From Stigmatella aurantiaca (lineage in GTDB: Bacteria > Myxococcota > Myxococcia > Myxococcales > Myxococcaceae): DNA of 64,000 nucleotides. Under the pieces are notes generated by a model. It ran no database searches. It had not been told where the DNA came from and saw only the letters and a program-made list of their open reading frames with translations. The translations under genes and the position numbers were made by a program. Numbering within the stretch: the stretch's first letter is position 1; every line of letters begins with the position of its first letter. Of this stretch, positions 1 to 6,891 are shown piece by piece. The DNA is taken from positions 62,001-126,000 of the forward strand of contig NZ_FOAP01000022.1 in the NCBI RefSeq assembly GCF_900109545.1. The letters run 5' to 3'.

Positions 1-432
1 TTTCTCGCCAACTTCGTGGGGGACTCCAAGCGCCTCGCCGCGGAGATGATCGCCGTCTGCGCCCAGCGTCCACTGTCCATGGGCACCGCCTCGCGCGAGC
101 GCCTCATGGTGCGCAGGAGCTGCCAGCTGAAGCTGACGGATGTGAAGATCCCCGGGGAGCTGCGGGACTTGTCGCAGACGGGCGCGTTCGTCGTGGGCCG
201 CCAGTTCGGGAAGCGCAAGCCCGGCGAGCCGGTGTGGCTGAAGGTGGAAGGCGGCCTGTTCGGCCTCGGCGGAACCTGGCTCGAGGCCCGGGTCATCTGG
301 CAGGGCAAGAAGGGCGAGGAGCCCGGCCTGGGCCTGCGCTTCATGAGCAATGAAGCCAAGCAGGCCTCGGCCATCCAGCGCATCCTGGAAGACGCCTCCC
401 GCACCCGGGAGCCGGCCGCCCGGGCCAGCTGA
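1..432 (+). CDS. PilZ domain protein, 5' end outside window
   Basis: The reading frame is open from base 1, so the gene begins upstream; a GTG at 16 is only an internal candidate. Counting from that GTG, the peptide shows the two PilZ signatures: R29-LMV-R33 (RxxxR) and D51-L-S-Q-T-G56 (D/NxSxxG), followed by a beta-rich stretch ending in GLGLRF, which is usual for the fold. PilZ domains bind cyclic di-GMP and, in myxobacteria, are often linked to motility and exopolysaccharide control; that role here is inference. The visible part looks like one stand-alone PilZ domain with a short basic tail. It converges on the following minus-strand dehydratase gene with a 12-bp gap. Confidence 0.75.
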   Translation, partial: FLANFVGDSKRLAAEMIAVCAQRPLSMGTASRERLMVRRSCQLKLTDVKIPGELRDLSQTGAFVVGRQFGKRKPGEPVWLKVEGGLFGLGGTWLEARVIWQGKKGEEPGLGLRFMSNEAKQASAIQRILEDASRTREPAARAS

Positions 433-444
433 GGCGCCCGCGCC

Positions 445-1365
445 TTACGCGAGAAGCTTGGAGCGCTGGGCCCCGCCGAAGTATCCGCTCTCGCGCATGT
501 CCTTCAGCAGCGTGTTCTCCCGGGGCCGCCACCCGAGCCACTCCTGGGTGAGCGCGCTGGAGGTGGGGTTGTCCAGGGCGGCGAAGCCCGCGATCCAGCC
601 GAAATGCGCCGCCGCCTCGTTCGCGGGGATGCTCCGGACGGGAACGCCCAGCCCCTCGCCAATCGTCTCCGCGATCCTCCGCATGGGGATGCCCTCCTCC
701 GCGGCGCCGTGGAGCAGCGAGCCGGGCACCGCCTTCTCGAGCGCCAGCCGGAACAGCCGGGCGGCATCCAGCCGGTGCACCGAGGGCCAGCGGTTCGTGC
801 CGTCGCCGATGAAGGCGGAGAACCCCTTCTGCCGGGCGATGTCGATCAGCGTGGGCACGAAGGCCTGATCGCCCGCGCCATGAACCGACGGGGGCAGCCG
901 CACGGCGCTCGTGCGCACACCGCGTTTCGCGGCCGAGATCAGCGTCTCCTCCGCGGCGGCACGGCCGCCGAAGGGATTGGCGGACGCGCGCGCGTCGGTT
1001 TCCGTGCCGATGCGGCCGGGCGTGAGCATCACCGTCCCCGAGGCCGCGACGAACGGCTTGTTCGAGCCCTCCAACGCGCGGGCGATCGCCTCCACCGCGC
1101 CCTGATCCGTCTCGACGGCGGCCTTGTACTGGGAGAAGTCGTGGATGAAGGCCAGGTGGATCACCCCCTCGCACGCCCGGGCGCCGGCGGCCAGGCTCTC
1201 AGGGTCCGACAGGCTGCCCCGGTGCCCCTCGGCACCCGCTTGCGCCAGGGCGCCGGCCGCCTCCTCGCTCCGCGCCAGTCCGAGCACGCGGTGTCCCGCC
1301 TCGCGCAGCTCGCGCACGACGGCGCTGCCAATGAAACCTGTTGCTCCCGTCACGAATACACGCAT
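445..1365 (-). CDS. NAD(P)-dependent SDR-family epimerase/dehydratase
   Basis: A 306-residue atypical/extended short-chain dehydrogenase. The N-terminal Rossmann motif GATGFIG lies at residues 7-13. The central SDR tyrosine region is modified (NPFGGRAAAEE), and a later GDGTNRWPSVHRLDAA stretch is typical of a subfamily simply called SDR family oxidoreductase. The exact substrate is unknown. It is divergent from the HTH regulator starting at 1442, with only 76 bp between the two starts, a layout common where the regulator controls the enzyme; that link is inference. No signal peptide or membrane segment is present, so it should be cytoplasmic. Confidence 0.85.
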   Translation of the reverse strand: MRVFVTGATGFIGSAVVRELREAGHRVLGLARSEEAAGALAQAGAEGHRGSLSDPESLAAGARACEGVIHLAFIHDFSQYKAAVETDQGAVEAIARALEGSNKPFVAASGTVMLTPGRIGTETDARASANPFGGRAAAEETLISAAKRGVRTSAVRLPPSVHGAGDQAFVPTLIDIARQKGFSAFIGDGTNRWPSVHRLDAARLFRLALEKAVPGSLLHGAAEEGIPMRRIAETIGEGLGVPVRSIPANEAAAHFGWIAGFAALDNPTSSALTQEWLGWRPRENTLLKDMRESGYFGGAQRSKLLA

Positions 1366-1441
1366 GAAGCCCTCCTCGCTGTTTTGAGAGAGAGCTATCC
1401 TTCAGGGCCTCGGGCCCGAAAAGCCGGGAGCGTATACGGGT

Positions 1442-2317
1442 ATGAACACTAACACCCTGCCAGTCCCGGCCATCTCCCTGGGCAGCTTCCTGCGGGACCG
1501 CCGGTCGCGCTTGCAGCCCGGTCCCGGTGCCCACGGCCGGCGCCGGACGCCAGGGCTCCGGCGGGAGGAAGTGGCGACGCGGGCAGGCGTCAGCGTCACC
1601 TGGTACACGTGGCTGGAGCAGGGGCGTGGAGGCCCGCCTTCCGCCGAGGTGCTGGAGCGGCTGGCGCGCGCGCTGGAGCTCGACGCCGATGGCCGCGAGG
1701 CCTTGTTCCTTCTCGCCCAACACCGGCCCCCGCCGCTCCAGCCCGCCCCGGCGCCCCAGGTCGCGCCGTCCTTGCAGCGGGTGCTCGATGCGTTGACGGC
1801 CAGCCCCGCCTTCGTGAAGACGCCCGTGTGGGACATCGTGGCCTGGAACGCGGCCGCGGCCGCGGTGCTGACCGACTACGCCGCGCTGTCCGCGAGCCAG
1901 CGCAACGTCCTCCGGCGCTTGTTCGGCGACCCGGCCCTGCACGCCTCGCGGCCCGATTGGGAACAGCACGCGCGCTTCGCCCTCGCGGTCTTCCGCATGG
2001 ATGTGGCGCGCACGGGCGGCTCCCCTGAGGCCGCTGCGCTCGAAGCCGAGCTTCAGGCCACCAGCGCCGACTTCCGGCGGCTGTGGGCAGAGAATGACGT
2101 GCACAGCCACGGGGCGGGCCTCAAGCGCATCCAGCATCCCCAGGCCGGACTGCTCACGCTCGAGTACTCGGCCTTCGCCGTGGACGGCGCGGCCGGGCTG
2201 AGCATGGTCGTCTTCACGCCCACGTCACCAGAGGACGCCCGGGCCATTGAAGCGATCCTCTCGCGTCAGGGTCCGAAGGGGGCTGTGGATTCCAGGGCCC
2301 AGGGCCCTTCGAGGTAG
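1442..2317 (+). CDS. XRE-type transcriptional regulator with MmyB-like ligand domain
   Basis: The 291-residue protein starts with an HTH of the XRE type (around residues 13-80, with GLRREEVATRAGVSVTWYTW as the helix-turn-helix core). A C-terminal domain of about 170 residues matches MmyB-like regulators in layout: PVWDIVAWN, then DPALHASRPDWEQHA, and RIQHPQAGLLTLEYS near the end. Members of this family commonly repress or activate a neighbouring short-chain dehydrogenase and sense a fatty-acid-like ligand; the divergent SDR gene at 445-1365 fits. Its 3' end overlaps the convergent 2'-5' RNA ligase-like gene by 52 bp, so the last residues of both proteins are encoded on opposite strands of the same DNA. 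Confidence 0.85.
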   Translation: MNTNTLPVPAISLGSFLRDRRSRLQPGPGAHGRRRTPGLRREEVATRAGVSVTWYTWLEQGRGGPPSAEVLERLARALELDADGREALFLLAQHRPPPLQPAPAPQVAPSLQRVLDALTASPAFVKTPVWDIVAWNAAAAAVLTDYAALSASQRNVLRRLFGDPALHASRPDWEQHARFALAVFRMDVARTGGSPEAAALEAELQATSADFRRLWAENDVHSHGAGLKRIQHPQAGLLTLEYSAFAVDGAAGLSMVVFTPTSPEDARAIEAILSRQGPKGAVDSRAQGPSR

Positions 2318-2766
2318 CGCCACAGCTGGAACGCTTCGCCTTGCGCGGGGAAGGGCGAGAAGCCCGCCGTGAGCAAGGCCTTCAGCGCCCGGGCCTCATC
2401 GGGAGTGACCTTGTTCTGGACCGTCACATGCGGGCGAAAGCCCTGCCGGTCCTGCGGCGTGAGCCACCGCGCCCACCGCCGGGCCAGCTCCGCCCGCAGC
2501 GCGTCCAGGGCCGGCGAAACCAGGTCGAAGGCCACGCCTCTGCCCAGCGAGCGGAGCCCGGTGACCTGCAGCGCCACCGGCGCGGGGGGCGCGGCCTCAC
2601 GCAGGTCCGCCTCCACCGTGTCCCGCTCCTCCCCCGGCAGGTGGTGGAACAGCGTCAGGTGGGCGGACAGGTGGTTGAGGTGCGCGGGGAAGTGCTCCTC
2701 GCGCAGGCGGTTGAAGTGCTCGAAGGTCCGCGCATCGAGCTTCAAGGTCACGATGAGCGGCTGCAT
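2266..2766 (-). CDS. 2'-5' RNA ligase / 2H phosphoesterase family protein
   Basis: The 166-residue protein carries the two H-x-T-x motifs that define 2H phosphoesterases: HLTL near residue 36 and HVTV near residue 113. These residues act on 2'-5' or 2',3'-cyclic phosphodiester bonds in RNA or nucleotides. The actual substrate cannot be read from sequence. The protein is short and cytoplasmic, without extra domains. ATG at 2766 opens directly with the first beta strand (PLIVTLKLD), as usual for the family. The gene overlaps the tail of the upstream regulator on the opposite strand. Confidence 0.8.
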   Translation of the reverse strand: MQPLIVTLKLDARTFEHFNRLREEHFPAHLNHLSAHLTLFHHLPGEERDTVEADLREAAPPAPVALQVTGLRSLGRGVAFDLVSPALDALRAELARRWARWLTPQDRQGFRPHVTVQNKVTPDEARALKALLTAGFSPFPAQGEAFQLWRYLEGPWALESTAPFGP

Positions 2767-2779
2767 TGCCCCCGCAAGC

Positions 2780-2995
2780 TCAGGAGCGGGACTTGCGGGC
2801 CGCCGTCTTGCGGCCTGGGCTCTTCCGGGCGCCCGTCTTCTTGGCTGCCGTCTTCTTGCGCGCCGTCTTGCCCCACCCTCGCTTCAGGTTCTTGTAGGAC
2901 TTGCTGGACACCGTGGAGCGGCTCTTGGGCCGCGACGTCCCCGCCCGCTTGCGACGGTTGATGTTGGCCACGAGGCTGTTCTTCTTCTGCGCCAT
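2780..2995 (-). CDS. lysine-rich histone H1-tail-like small basic protein
   Basis: I chose ATG at 2995 because a good ribosome site (GGAAGGGGAG) sits just upstream; an in-frame start further out at 3079 has no such signal. The resulting 71-residue protein is extremely basic, with an N-terminal part rich in Arg/Lys/Ser and a C-terminal half made of KKTAAKK / ARKS-like repeats, like eukaryotic histone H1 tails and bacterial AlgP/Hc1-type proteins. Such tails bind DNA or RNA without sequence preference; nucleoid association is inference. It follows the RNA ligase-like gene by 13 bp in reverse order on the same strand and could be cotranscribed with it. Confidence 0.7.
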   Translation of the reverse strand: MAQKKNSLVANINRRKRAGTSRPKSRSTVSSKSYKNLKRGWGKTARKKTAAKKTGARKSPGRKTAARKSRS

Positions 2996-3137
2996 GAGGG
3001 GCTCCCCTTCCTGAAGCGCAAGGTCTGCACGGCCCCCCTGCCCCTGCAACCGGGTCCGGGCATGCCCGCTTCCTCGCATCGAGTAGCATGCCCGGTCCCG
3101 GCCAGCGCCTCAGCGGCCACCTGCCTCGGAGCCATGC

Positions 3138-4160
3138 GTGACACGCACGCCCCTCTTCACCGCGGCCATCCTCTGGGTCCTCGCCGCCTTCCCCGCGATG
3201 GCCCAGGGGGAACCCCGCTTGAAGGCAGTGCTGGCCCAGTGGGATCAGGACCCCCACGGGGACCTTCGTGGCGTCATCGTGCTGCGCAACGGGCGGACCG
3301 TCGCGGAGCGCTACTACCAGGGCGAGAAGGCCACCTCCCTCCACGACATCCGCTCGGCGGGCAAGAGCGTCACGTCGCTCCTGGTGGGGATTGCGATCGA
3401 CCAGGGCAAGGTGAAGAGTGCCGAGGACGCCACGGGCACCTATTGGCCCGAGGCCCGGGGCACGGCGCTCGGGGATGTTCCTCTCAAGGATGTCCTGACG
3501 ATGCGCTCCGGCCTGGCGGCGTTCGACGCCGACGACGCCTCGCCCGGCCATGAGGACAGGCTGGACGAGGCGGCCGATCCGCTGGCGTTCATCCTGGCGC
3601 TGCCGCGCGCCGAGCCCCCGGGCTCGGTCTATCGCTACAACTCGGTGACCGCCTCGGCCGCGGGCATCGTGGTGGCGAAGGCGGCCGGCGAGCGCATGGC
3701 CGAGTTCGCGCGCAAGAAGCTGTTCGCGCCCCTGGGCATCCAGCGCTGGCAGTGGGCCTCGGATGCCGCGGGCTACACGAAGGGCCAGGGGAACCTGTCG
3801 CTGACGCTCCGGGATTTCGCCACCCTCGGCGAGATGGTGCGCAACGAGGGGGTTTACCGTGGGCGCCGGATCGTGAGCGCGGCCTGGTTGCGCCAATCCC
3901 TGGCGCCGGCCGCCGTCATCTCGGACGTCGATCCCTATGCGGACGGGTATGGCTACTTCTGGTACTCGAAGACCCACACCCTCAACGGGCGGCCGGTCCA
4001 GGTGTCCTTCGCTTCGGGCAACGGCGGCAACAAGCTCTACATCGTCCCGGAGCGGAAGCTGGTCGTGGCCATCACGTCCAGCGCGTATGGCCGAGGCTAC
4101 GGCCAGCGGCGCTCCGAGGACATCCTCAAGGCCGTGCTGGCGGCGGACGCCCAACGCTGA
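3138..4160 (+). CDS. secreted serine hydrolase, class C beta-lactamase fold
   Basis: GTG at 3138 opens a 340-residue protein with a signal peptide ending near AMA-Q at residue 22. The catalytic S-x-x-K motif is S73-A-G-K76, a Y-N-S motif in VYRYNSVT provides the second element, and GNGGN near residue 294 replaces the K-T-G box, as in the esterase / 6-aminohexanoate-dimer hydrolase branch of the fold. It is therefore more likely an esterase, amidase or peptidase of the periplasm or outside than a true antibiotic beta-lactamase; the substrate is unknown. An inverted repeat 72 bp past the stop may end its transcript. Confidence 0.85.
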   Translation: MTRTPLFTAAILWVLAAFPAMAQGEPRLKAVLAQWDQDPHGDLRGVIVLRNGRTVAERYYQGEKATSLHDIRSAGKSVTSLLVGIAIDQGKVKSAEDATGTYWPEARGTALGDVPLKDVLTMRSGLAAFDADDASPGHEDRLDEAADPLAFILALPRAEPPGSVYRYNSVTASAAGIVVAKAAGERMAEFARKKLFAPLGIQRWQWASDAAGYTKGQGNLSLTLRDFATLGEMVRNEGVYRGRRIVSAAWLRQSLAPAAVISDVDPYADGYGYFWYSKTHTLNGRPVQVSFASGNGGNKLYIVPERKLVVAITSSAYGRGYGQRRSEDILKAVLAADAQR

Positions 4161-4231
4161 CCGCCGCTCACGGTGCGCTCGCAAATCGAGTGTCCGCTAT
4201 CGGCACCGGCCCCGGGCACAAGCATCCGGAC

Positions 4232-4268
4232 AGGGGCCCGAAGATGCGGATCCGGACAGAGGGCCCCT
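4232..4268 (+). terminator. possible terminator hairpin after serine hydrolase
   Basis: AGGGGCCC (4232-4239) and GGGCCCCT (4261-4268) form a perfect 8-bp stem with a 21-base loop, followed by CTTTTC. The arms are also embedded in a direct repeat of ATCCGGACAG. The position between two plus-strand genes fits a terminator, but the loop is long. Confidence 0.4.
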
Positions 4269-4298
4269 CTTTTCACCCGGCCCCGCGCGAAGTGCGGC

Positions 4299-4682
4299 AT
4301 GGTGGGCCGAATGGAGATTGCCGGACCGCCCGTGACACCCACTCCCGACGAGACCACCCGCCGCCTCACGCTCAAGCAGCGCTACGACCGGTACATGGCG
4401 CGCTTCAAGGAGTTCCTCTCCCGCTACGGCATGCTGGCCATCGCCGTGCATGCGGTGTCCTGCCTCATCTTCTACCTGGGCTTCGTGCTGCTCATCCGCG
4501 CGGGCTTCCAGTTGCAGAGCACCGAGGGCACGGTGGGAGCCTTCGCCGGGGCCTACGTCATCTACAAGGCCACCCAGGTTCCGCGCGTCGCCCTGACCTT
4601 CCTCATCACGCCCTTCATCGACCGGATCATCCGGCGGATGCGGAACAAGGGGCAAGGCCCCTCGAACCCCTCCACGCCCTGA
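4299..4682 (+). CDS. FAM210/DUF1279-like small membrane protein
   Basis: ATG at 4299 (or 4311) is favoured over an upstream GTG because the earlier residues are low-complexity and non-conserved in character. The protein has a charged N-terminus (TLKQRYDRYMARFKEF), a hydrophobic helix (around AIAVHAVSCLIFYLGFVLL) and a second amphipathic or membrane segment (GAYVIYKATQVPRVALTFL). This order, with the YKATxxPR-like motif, resembles the DUF1279 domain of the eukaryotic mitochondrial FAM210 proteins. Function in bacteria is unknown. A clear paralogue lies at 30867-31226 in this window. The family assignment is by eye and moderate. Confidence 0.65.
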   Translation: MVGRMEIAGPPVTPTPDETTRRLTLKQRYDRYMARFKEFLSRYGMLAIAVHAVSCLIFYLGFVLLIRAGFQLQSTEGTVGAFAGAYVIYKATQVPRVALTFLITPFIDRIIRRMRNKGQGPSNPSTP

Positions 4683-4704
4683 GCGGTGGACCGCAAGTAG
4701 CAAG

Positions 4705-5529
4705 ATGGCTCCCTGGCTCCTTCCATACCGCCTCCCCTTGGCACTCCCAGGCTGTGTCCTGATGATGGCATGTGCTGGAAGCCCAGGCCCCAACCGTCCA
4801 GGCCGTTATGCCTTGGACAACTCCGCATCGGCGGCTTGCCGGAACAGCCCTGTCCACTGTGCTTCCTTGGGAGAGCGAGTCCCGCTGAAAGGGCCAGGAC
4901 AGGCCGTGGCAACCGCCAGCATGACGGCCCAACGGACGCTCCGCGTTCTCGATGAGGCCACTCAGGCTGCCATCGAAGAGGAATTGGTCCGGTGTGCGGA
5001 TGAAGCCCGCTCCACGGTGCTCCTGAAGCACCGGGCTTCCTTCAAGGCACAGGCTCCATCAGAAGCAGAGTGCAAGCAGTGGGTGAAGGACGCCACGGGA
5101 CGGCGGGTGACCCAGGCCATGTTGCTTGGAACGGAGATGCATCATGCCGCGCGGCGATGCATTGACGAGAAACTGCAGAAGCTACGGCCAGGAGGATTCA
5201 GCCTGGAGCCTCGGTATGCCTATACCCTGGATACGGGTACAAAGCGGTGGATTAGCCCCAAAGAGGAGCAGGCCTTGGAGCATTCGGGGAATGGTGGCGA
5301 GCTGTCAGGGACCCTCAAACCGGATGTCGTGCTCCACTCGGGAAATCCTCTGGAGGTAAAAGCCACTTATGACTTCAAGTTCCCTTGCGTGAACACGGAT
5401 GAGGCTCCGCGATGGAGCCGGTATCCCGATGGCCATCCGTATGAGGATTTCACCCAGGGCCAGATGTATGAAAAGGCACTGGGTGTCAGACCCGCGCGGG
5501 TCGTTCCTCGGCTGGGGATCTTCCGTTGA
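4705..5529 (+). CDS. lipoprotein-type nuclease toxin candidate (SitA-like cassette)
   Basis: 274 residues. The N-terminus is hydrophobic and ends in L-M-M-A-C23 followed by AGSPG, a plausible lipoprotein cleavage site. A helical middle region leads to a C-terminal module with D-V-V-L, then L-E-V-K-A and Y-D-F-K-F, which reads like a PD-(D/E)xK nuclease core, followed by TQGQMYEKALG. It overlaps by 4 bp (TTGA) with a gene of the DUF3396 immunity family. A toxin followed at once by its immunity gene, with a lipoprotein leader, is the known layout of SitA toxins that myxobacteria pass by outer-membrane exchange; assignment to that class is inference. GC looks lower than in the flanking genes, suggesting transfer. 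Confidence 0.6.
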   Translation: MAPWLLPYRLPLALPGCVLMMACAGSPGPNRPGRYALDNSASAACRNSPVHCASLGERVPLKGPGQAVATASMTAQRTLRVLDEATQAAIEEELVRCADEARSTVLLKHRASFKAQAPSEAECKQWVKDATGRRVTQAMLLGTEMHHAARRCIDEKLQKLRPGGFSLEPRYAYTLDTGTKRWISPKEEQALEHSGNGGELSGTLKPDVVLHSGNPLEVKATYDFKFPCVNTDEAPRWSRYPDGHPYEDFTQGQMYEKALGVRPARVVPRLGIFR

Positions 5530-6437
5530 TCCAGCGCTACCCCAGAATCCGAATCCACTCGGAGGACGGAACGCTTCTCGTCCGTGAGGGGCTGAGCATC
5601 TCCTTCTTCATGCATTACACCCACGCCGAGATCGCCCAGGGAGTGCTCAAAGCGCTGGAGCACTACCGAAGCGCCGTGGGTCCGGAGGGCCTGGGCCTCT
5701 ATGCGGATGATGAGGGAGGATGGTGGACGCTGGATGCAGAAGGATGGGACGCCGTTCGCCACCAACTGCACCATCCGCACCGGGCCAGTGTCCATCTTGT
5801 GGGTACATCCGCCGAGCAGCGCCGTTACCGGTTCGATTACGACGGCAAACGGCTTGGGGCTCCTGCCCTTGCCCGTGAGCCCGGCGCGGTTTCCGCCGTG
5901 GCCTTCTGGCTTCCGACCGAGTACCTGGAGGCCCAGGGTCCTGAACAGGTCCGTGCGCTCGCGATGACCTTGGCAGCCCCGCTCCCGCTCTGTTCCGGTC
6001 ATGCGGGACTCGCTTTCAACGGAGCGCTGGACAGGGCCAGCGTGAAGCAGGAGCTCCACCCGTGGCGTTTCCGTTACCCCGGGCTGGATATTCTCGATCT
6101 GGACAGGCACTCCTGGAACCTTGGCACCCGGGTGCGTACGGTCTCCTGGCTCACGTTCCTGGGCGCCCCCGTTCTGGAGGAGCTGGGAGGGGCGGCGGCC
6201 CTTCGCTCGCTGTTATCGTGGCCTGACACCCAGGTGGAAGCGATGGAGGGAGGACGTGCCGTCGTCACCTTGGGAGCCGCTCCTGAAGCGGGCGACACGG
6301 AAGCAGGTGAGCTTCTTCCAGGCTATCGGGAACTGGCGCACGTCTTGGAGCCTTGGCTTTATCAAGAGCCCTTTCAGCCAGGATCGGGCTTCACCGAAGA
6401 CGAGCTGCGCCGCTGGGAGCGCCGGTTTCTCGACTGA
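5526..6437 (+). CDS. DUF3396 / type VI immunity family protein
   Basis: The 303-residue protein starts at a TTG whose bases overlap the TGA of the preceding gene, so translation is probably coupled. It has no signal peptide. Features of the DUF3396 family are visible: the early strand SISFFMHY, the motif LGLYADDEGGWWTLDAEGW around residues 54-72, and the aromatic-rich half with FRYPGLDILDL and VRTVSWLTFLG. Such proteins neutralise a cognate toxin encoded next door, here most likely the nuclease-like lipoprotein at 4705-5529. Cytoplasmic location suits protection against an imported nuclease. The next gene follows after 48 bp and looks unrelated. Confidence 0.75.
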   Translation: MIQRYPRIRIHSEDGTLLVREGLSISFFMHYTHAEIAQGVLKALEHYRSAVGPEGLGLYADDEGGWWTLDAEGWDAVRHQLHHPHRASVHLVGTSAEQRRYRFDYDGKRLGAPALAREPGAVSAVAFWLPTEYLEAQGPEQVRALAMTLAAPLPLCSGHAGLAFNGALDRASVKQELHPWRFRYPGLDILDLDRHSWNLGTRVRTVSWLTFLGAPVLEELGGAAALRSLLSWPDTQVEAMEGGRAVVTLGAAPEAGDTEAGELLPGYRELAHVLEPWLYQEPFQPGSGFTEDELRRWERRFLD

Positions 6438-6485
6438 TCCACCATTCAATCCCGCTCCAGTGCCTGCATGTAGAAGGAGTCCGCG

Positions 6486-6827
6486 ATGCATCACCTGGCC
6501 CTCGTGGCGTTCGATGTCCCCAGCATGGAGCGGTTCTACCGGGAGTACTTCGGCTTCCGGCCGGGACATGGCCCGGGCTTCTTGTTGGATGAGCGCGGCT
6601 TCCTCCTGTCGGTCGAGCCCGCCCCCGCGCCCCCCGAGATTCCCTCGTGGTTGCACCATGGCTTCCACCTCGCCTCGCGTGACGCGCTCGTGGCGCTTCA
6701 CGAGCGCATGCGGGCCCAGGGGGTGCCCATCGTCGATCCGCCCAAGGACCAGGGGCGGACCTCGGTGTTCTTCTGCCGCGACCCGGGCGGCTACCTCGTC
6801 GAGGTCCGGGCGCCCCTCGCGCCTTAA
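6486..6827 (+). CDS. VOC family (glyoxalase/bleomycin-resistance fold) protein
   Basis: A single-domain protein of 113 residues. The N-terminal H-H-L-A-L-V-A-F-D-V strand with MERFYREYFGF and the C-terminal RDPGGYLVEV are the usual landmarks of one VOC module. The early His and the late Glu of LVEV are the common metal ligands. Members include glyoxalase I, dioxygenases and antibiotic-binding proteins; no substrate can be inferred. It ends just before a strong hairpin shared with the convergent GH92 gene. Confidence 0.8.
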   Translation: MHHLALVAFDVPSMERFYREYFGFRPGHGPGFLLDERGFLLSVEPAPAPPEIPSWLHHGFHLASRDALVALHERMRAQGVPIVDPPKDQGRTSVFFCRDPGGYLVEVRAPLAP

Positions 6828-6833
6828 GCGGAA

Positions 6834-6881
6834 GCCCCGCCCTCCCCCTCCTGGACGTGCAGAAGGGGGAGTCGCGGGGGG
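6834..6881. terminator. bidirectional terminator-like hairpin
   Basis: Two nested stems separate the convergent VOC and GH92 genes: an outer GCCCCGC / GCGGGG pair and an inner CTCCCCCT (6842-6849) / AGGGGGAG (6864-6871) pair around a 14-base loop. There is no long T-run on either side, so termination strength is uncertain. Confidence 0.5.
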
Positions 6882-6891
6882 CCTGCGCCCA

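Noticed and set aside
3138-4160. Serine hydrolase as an antibiotic-resistance beta-lactamase
   Set aside because: It has S-x-x-K but GNGGN in place of the K-T-G box, as in esterase-type members, so a resistance role is not supported.
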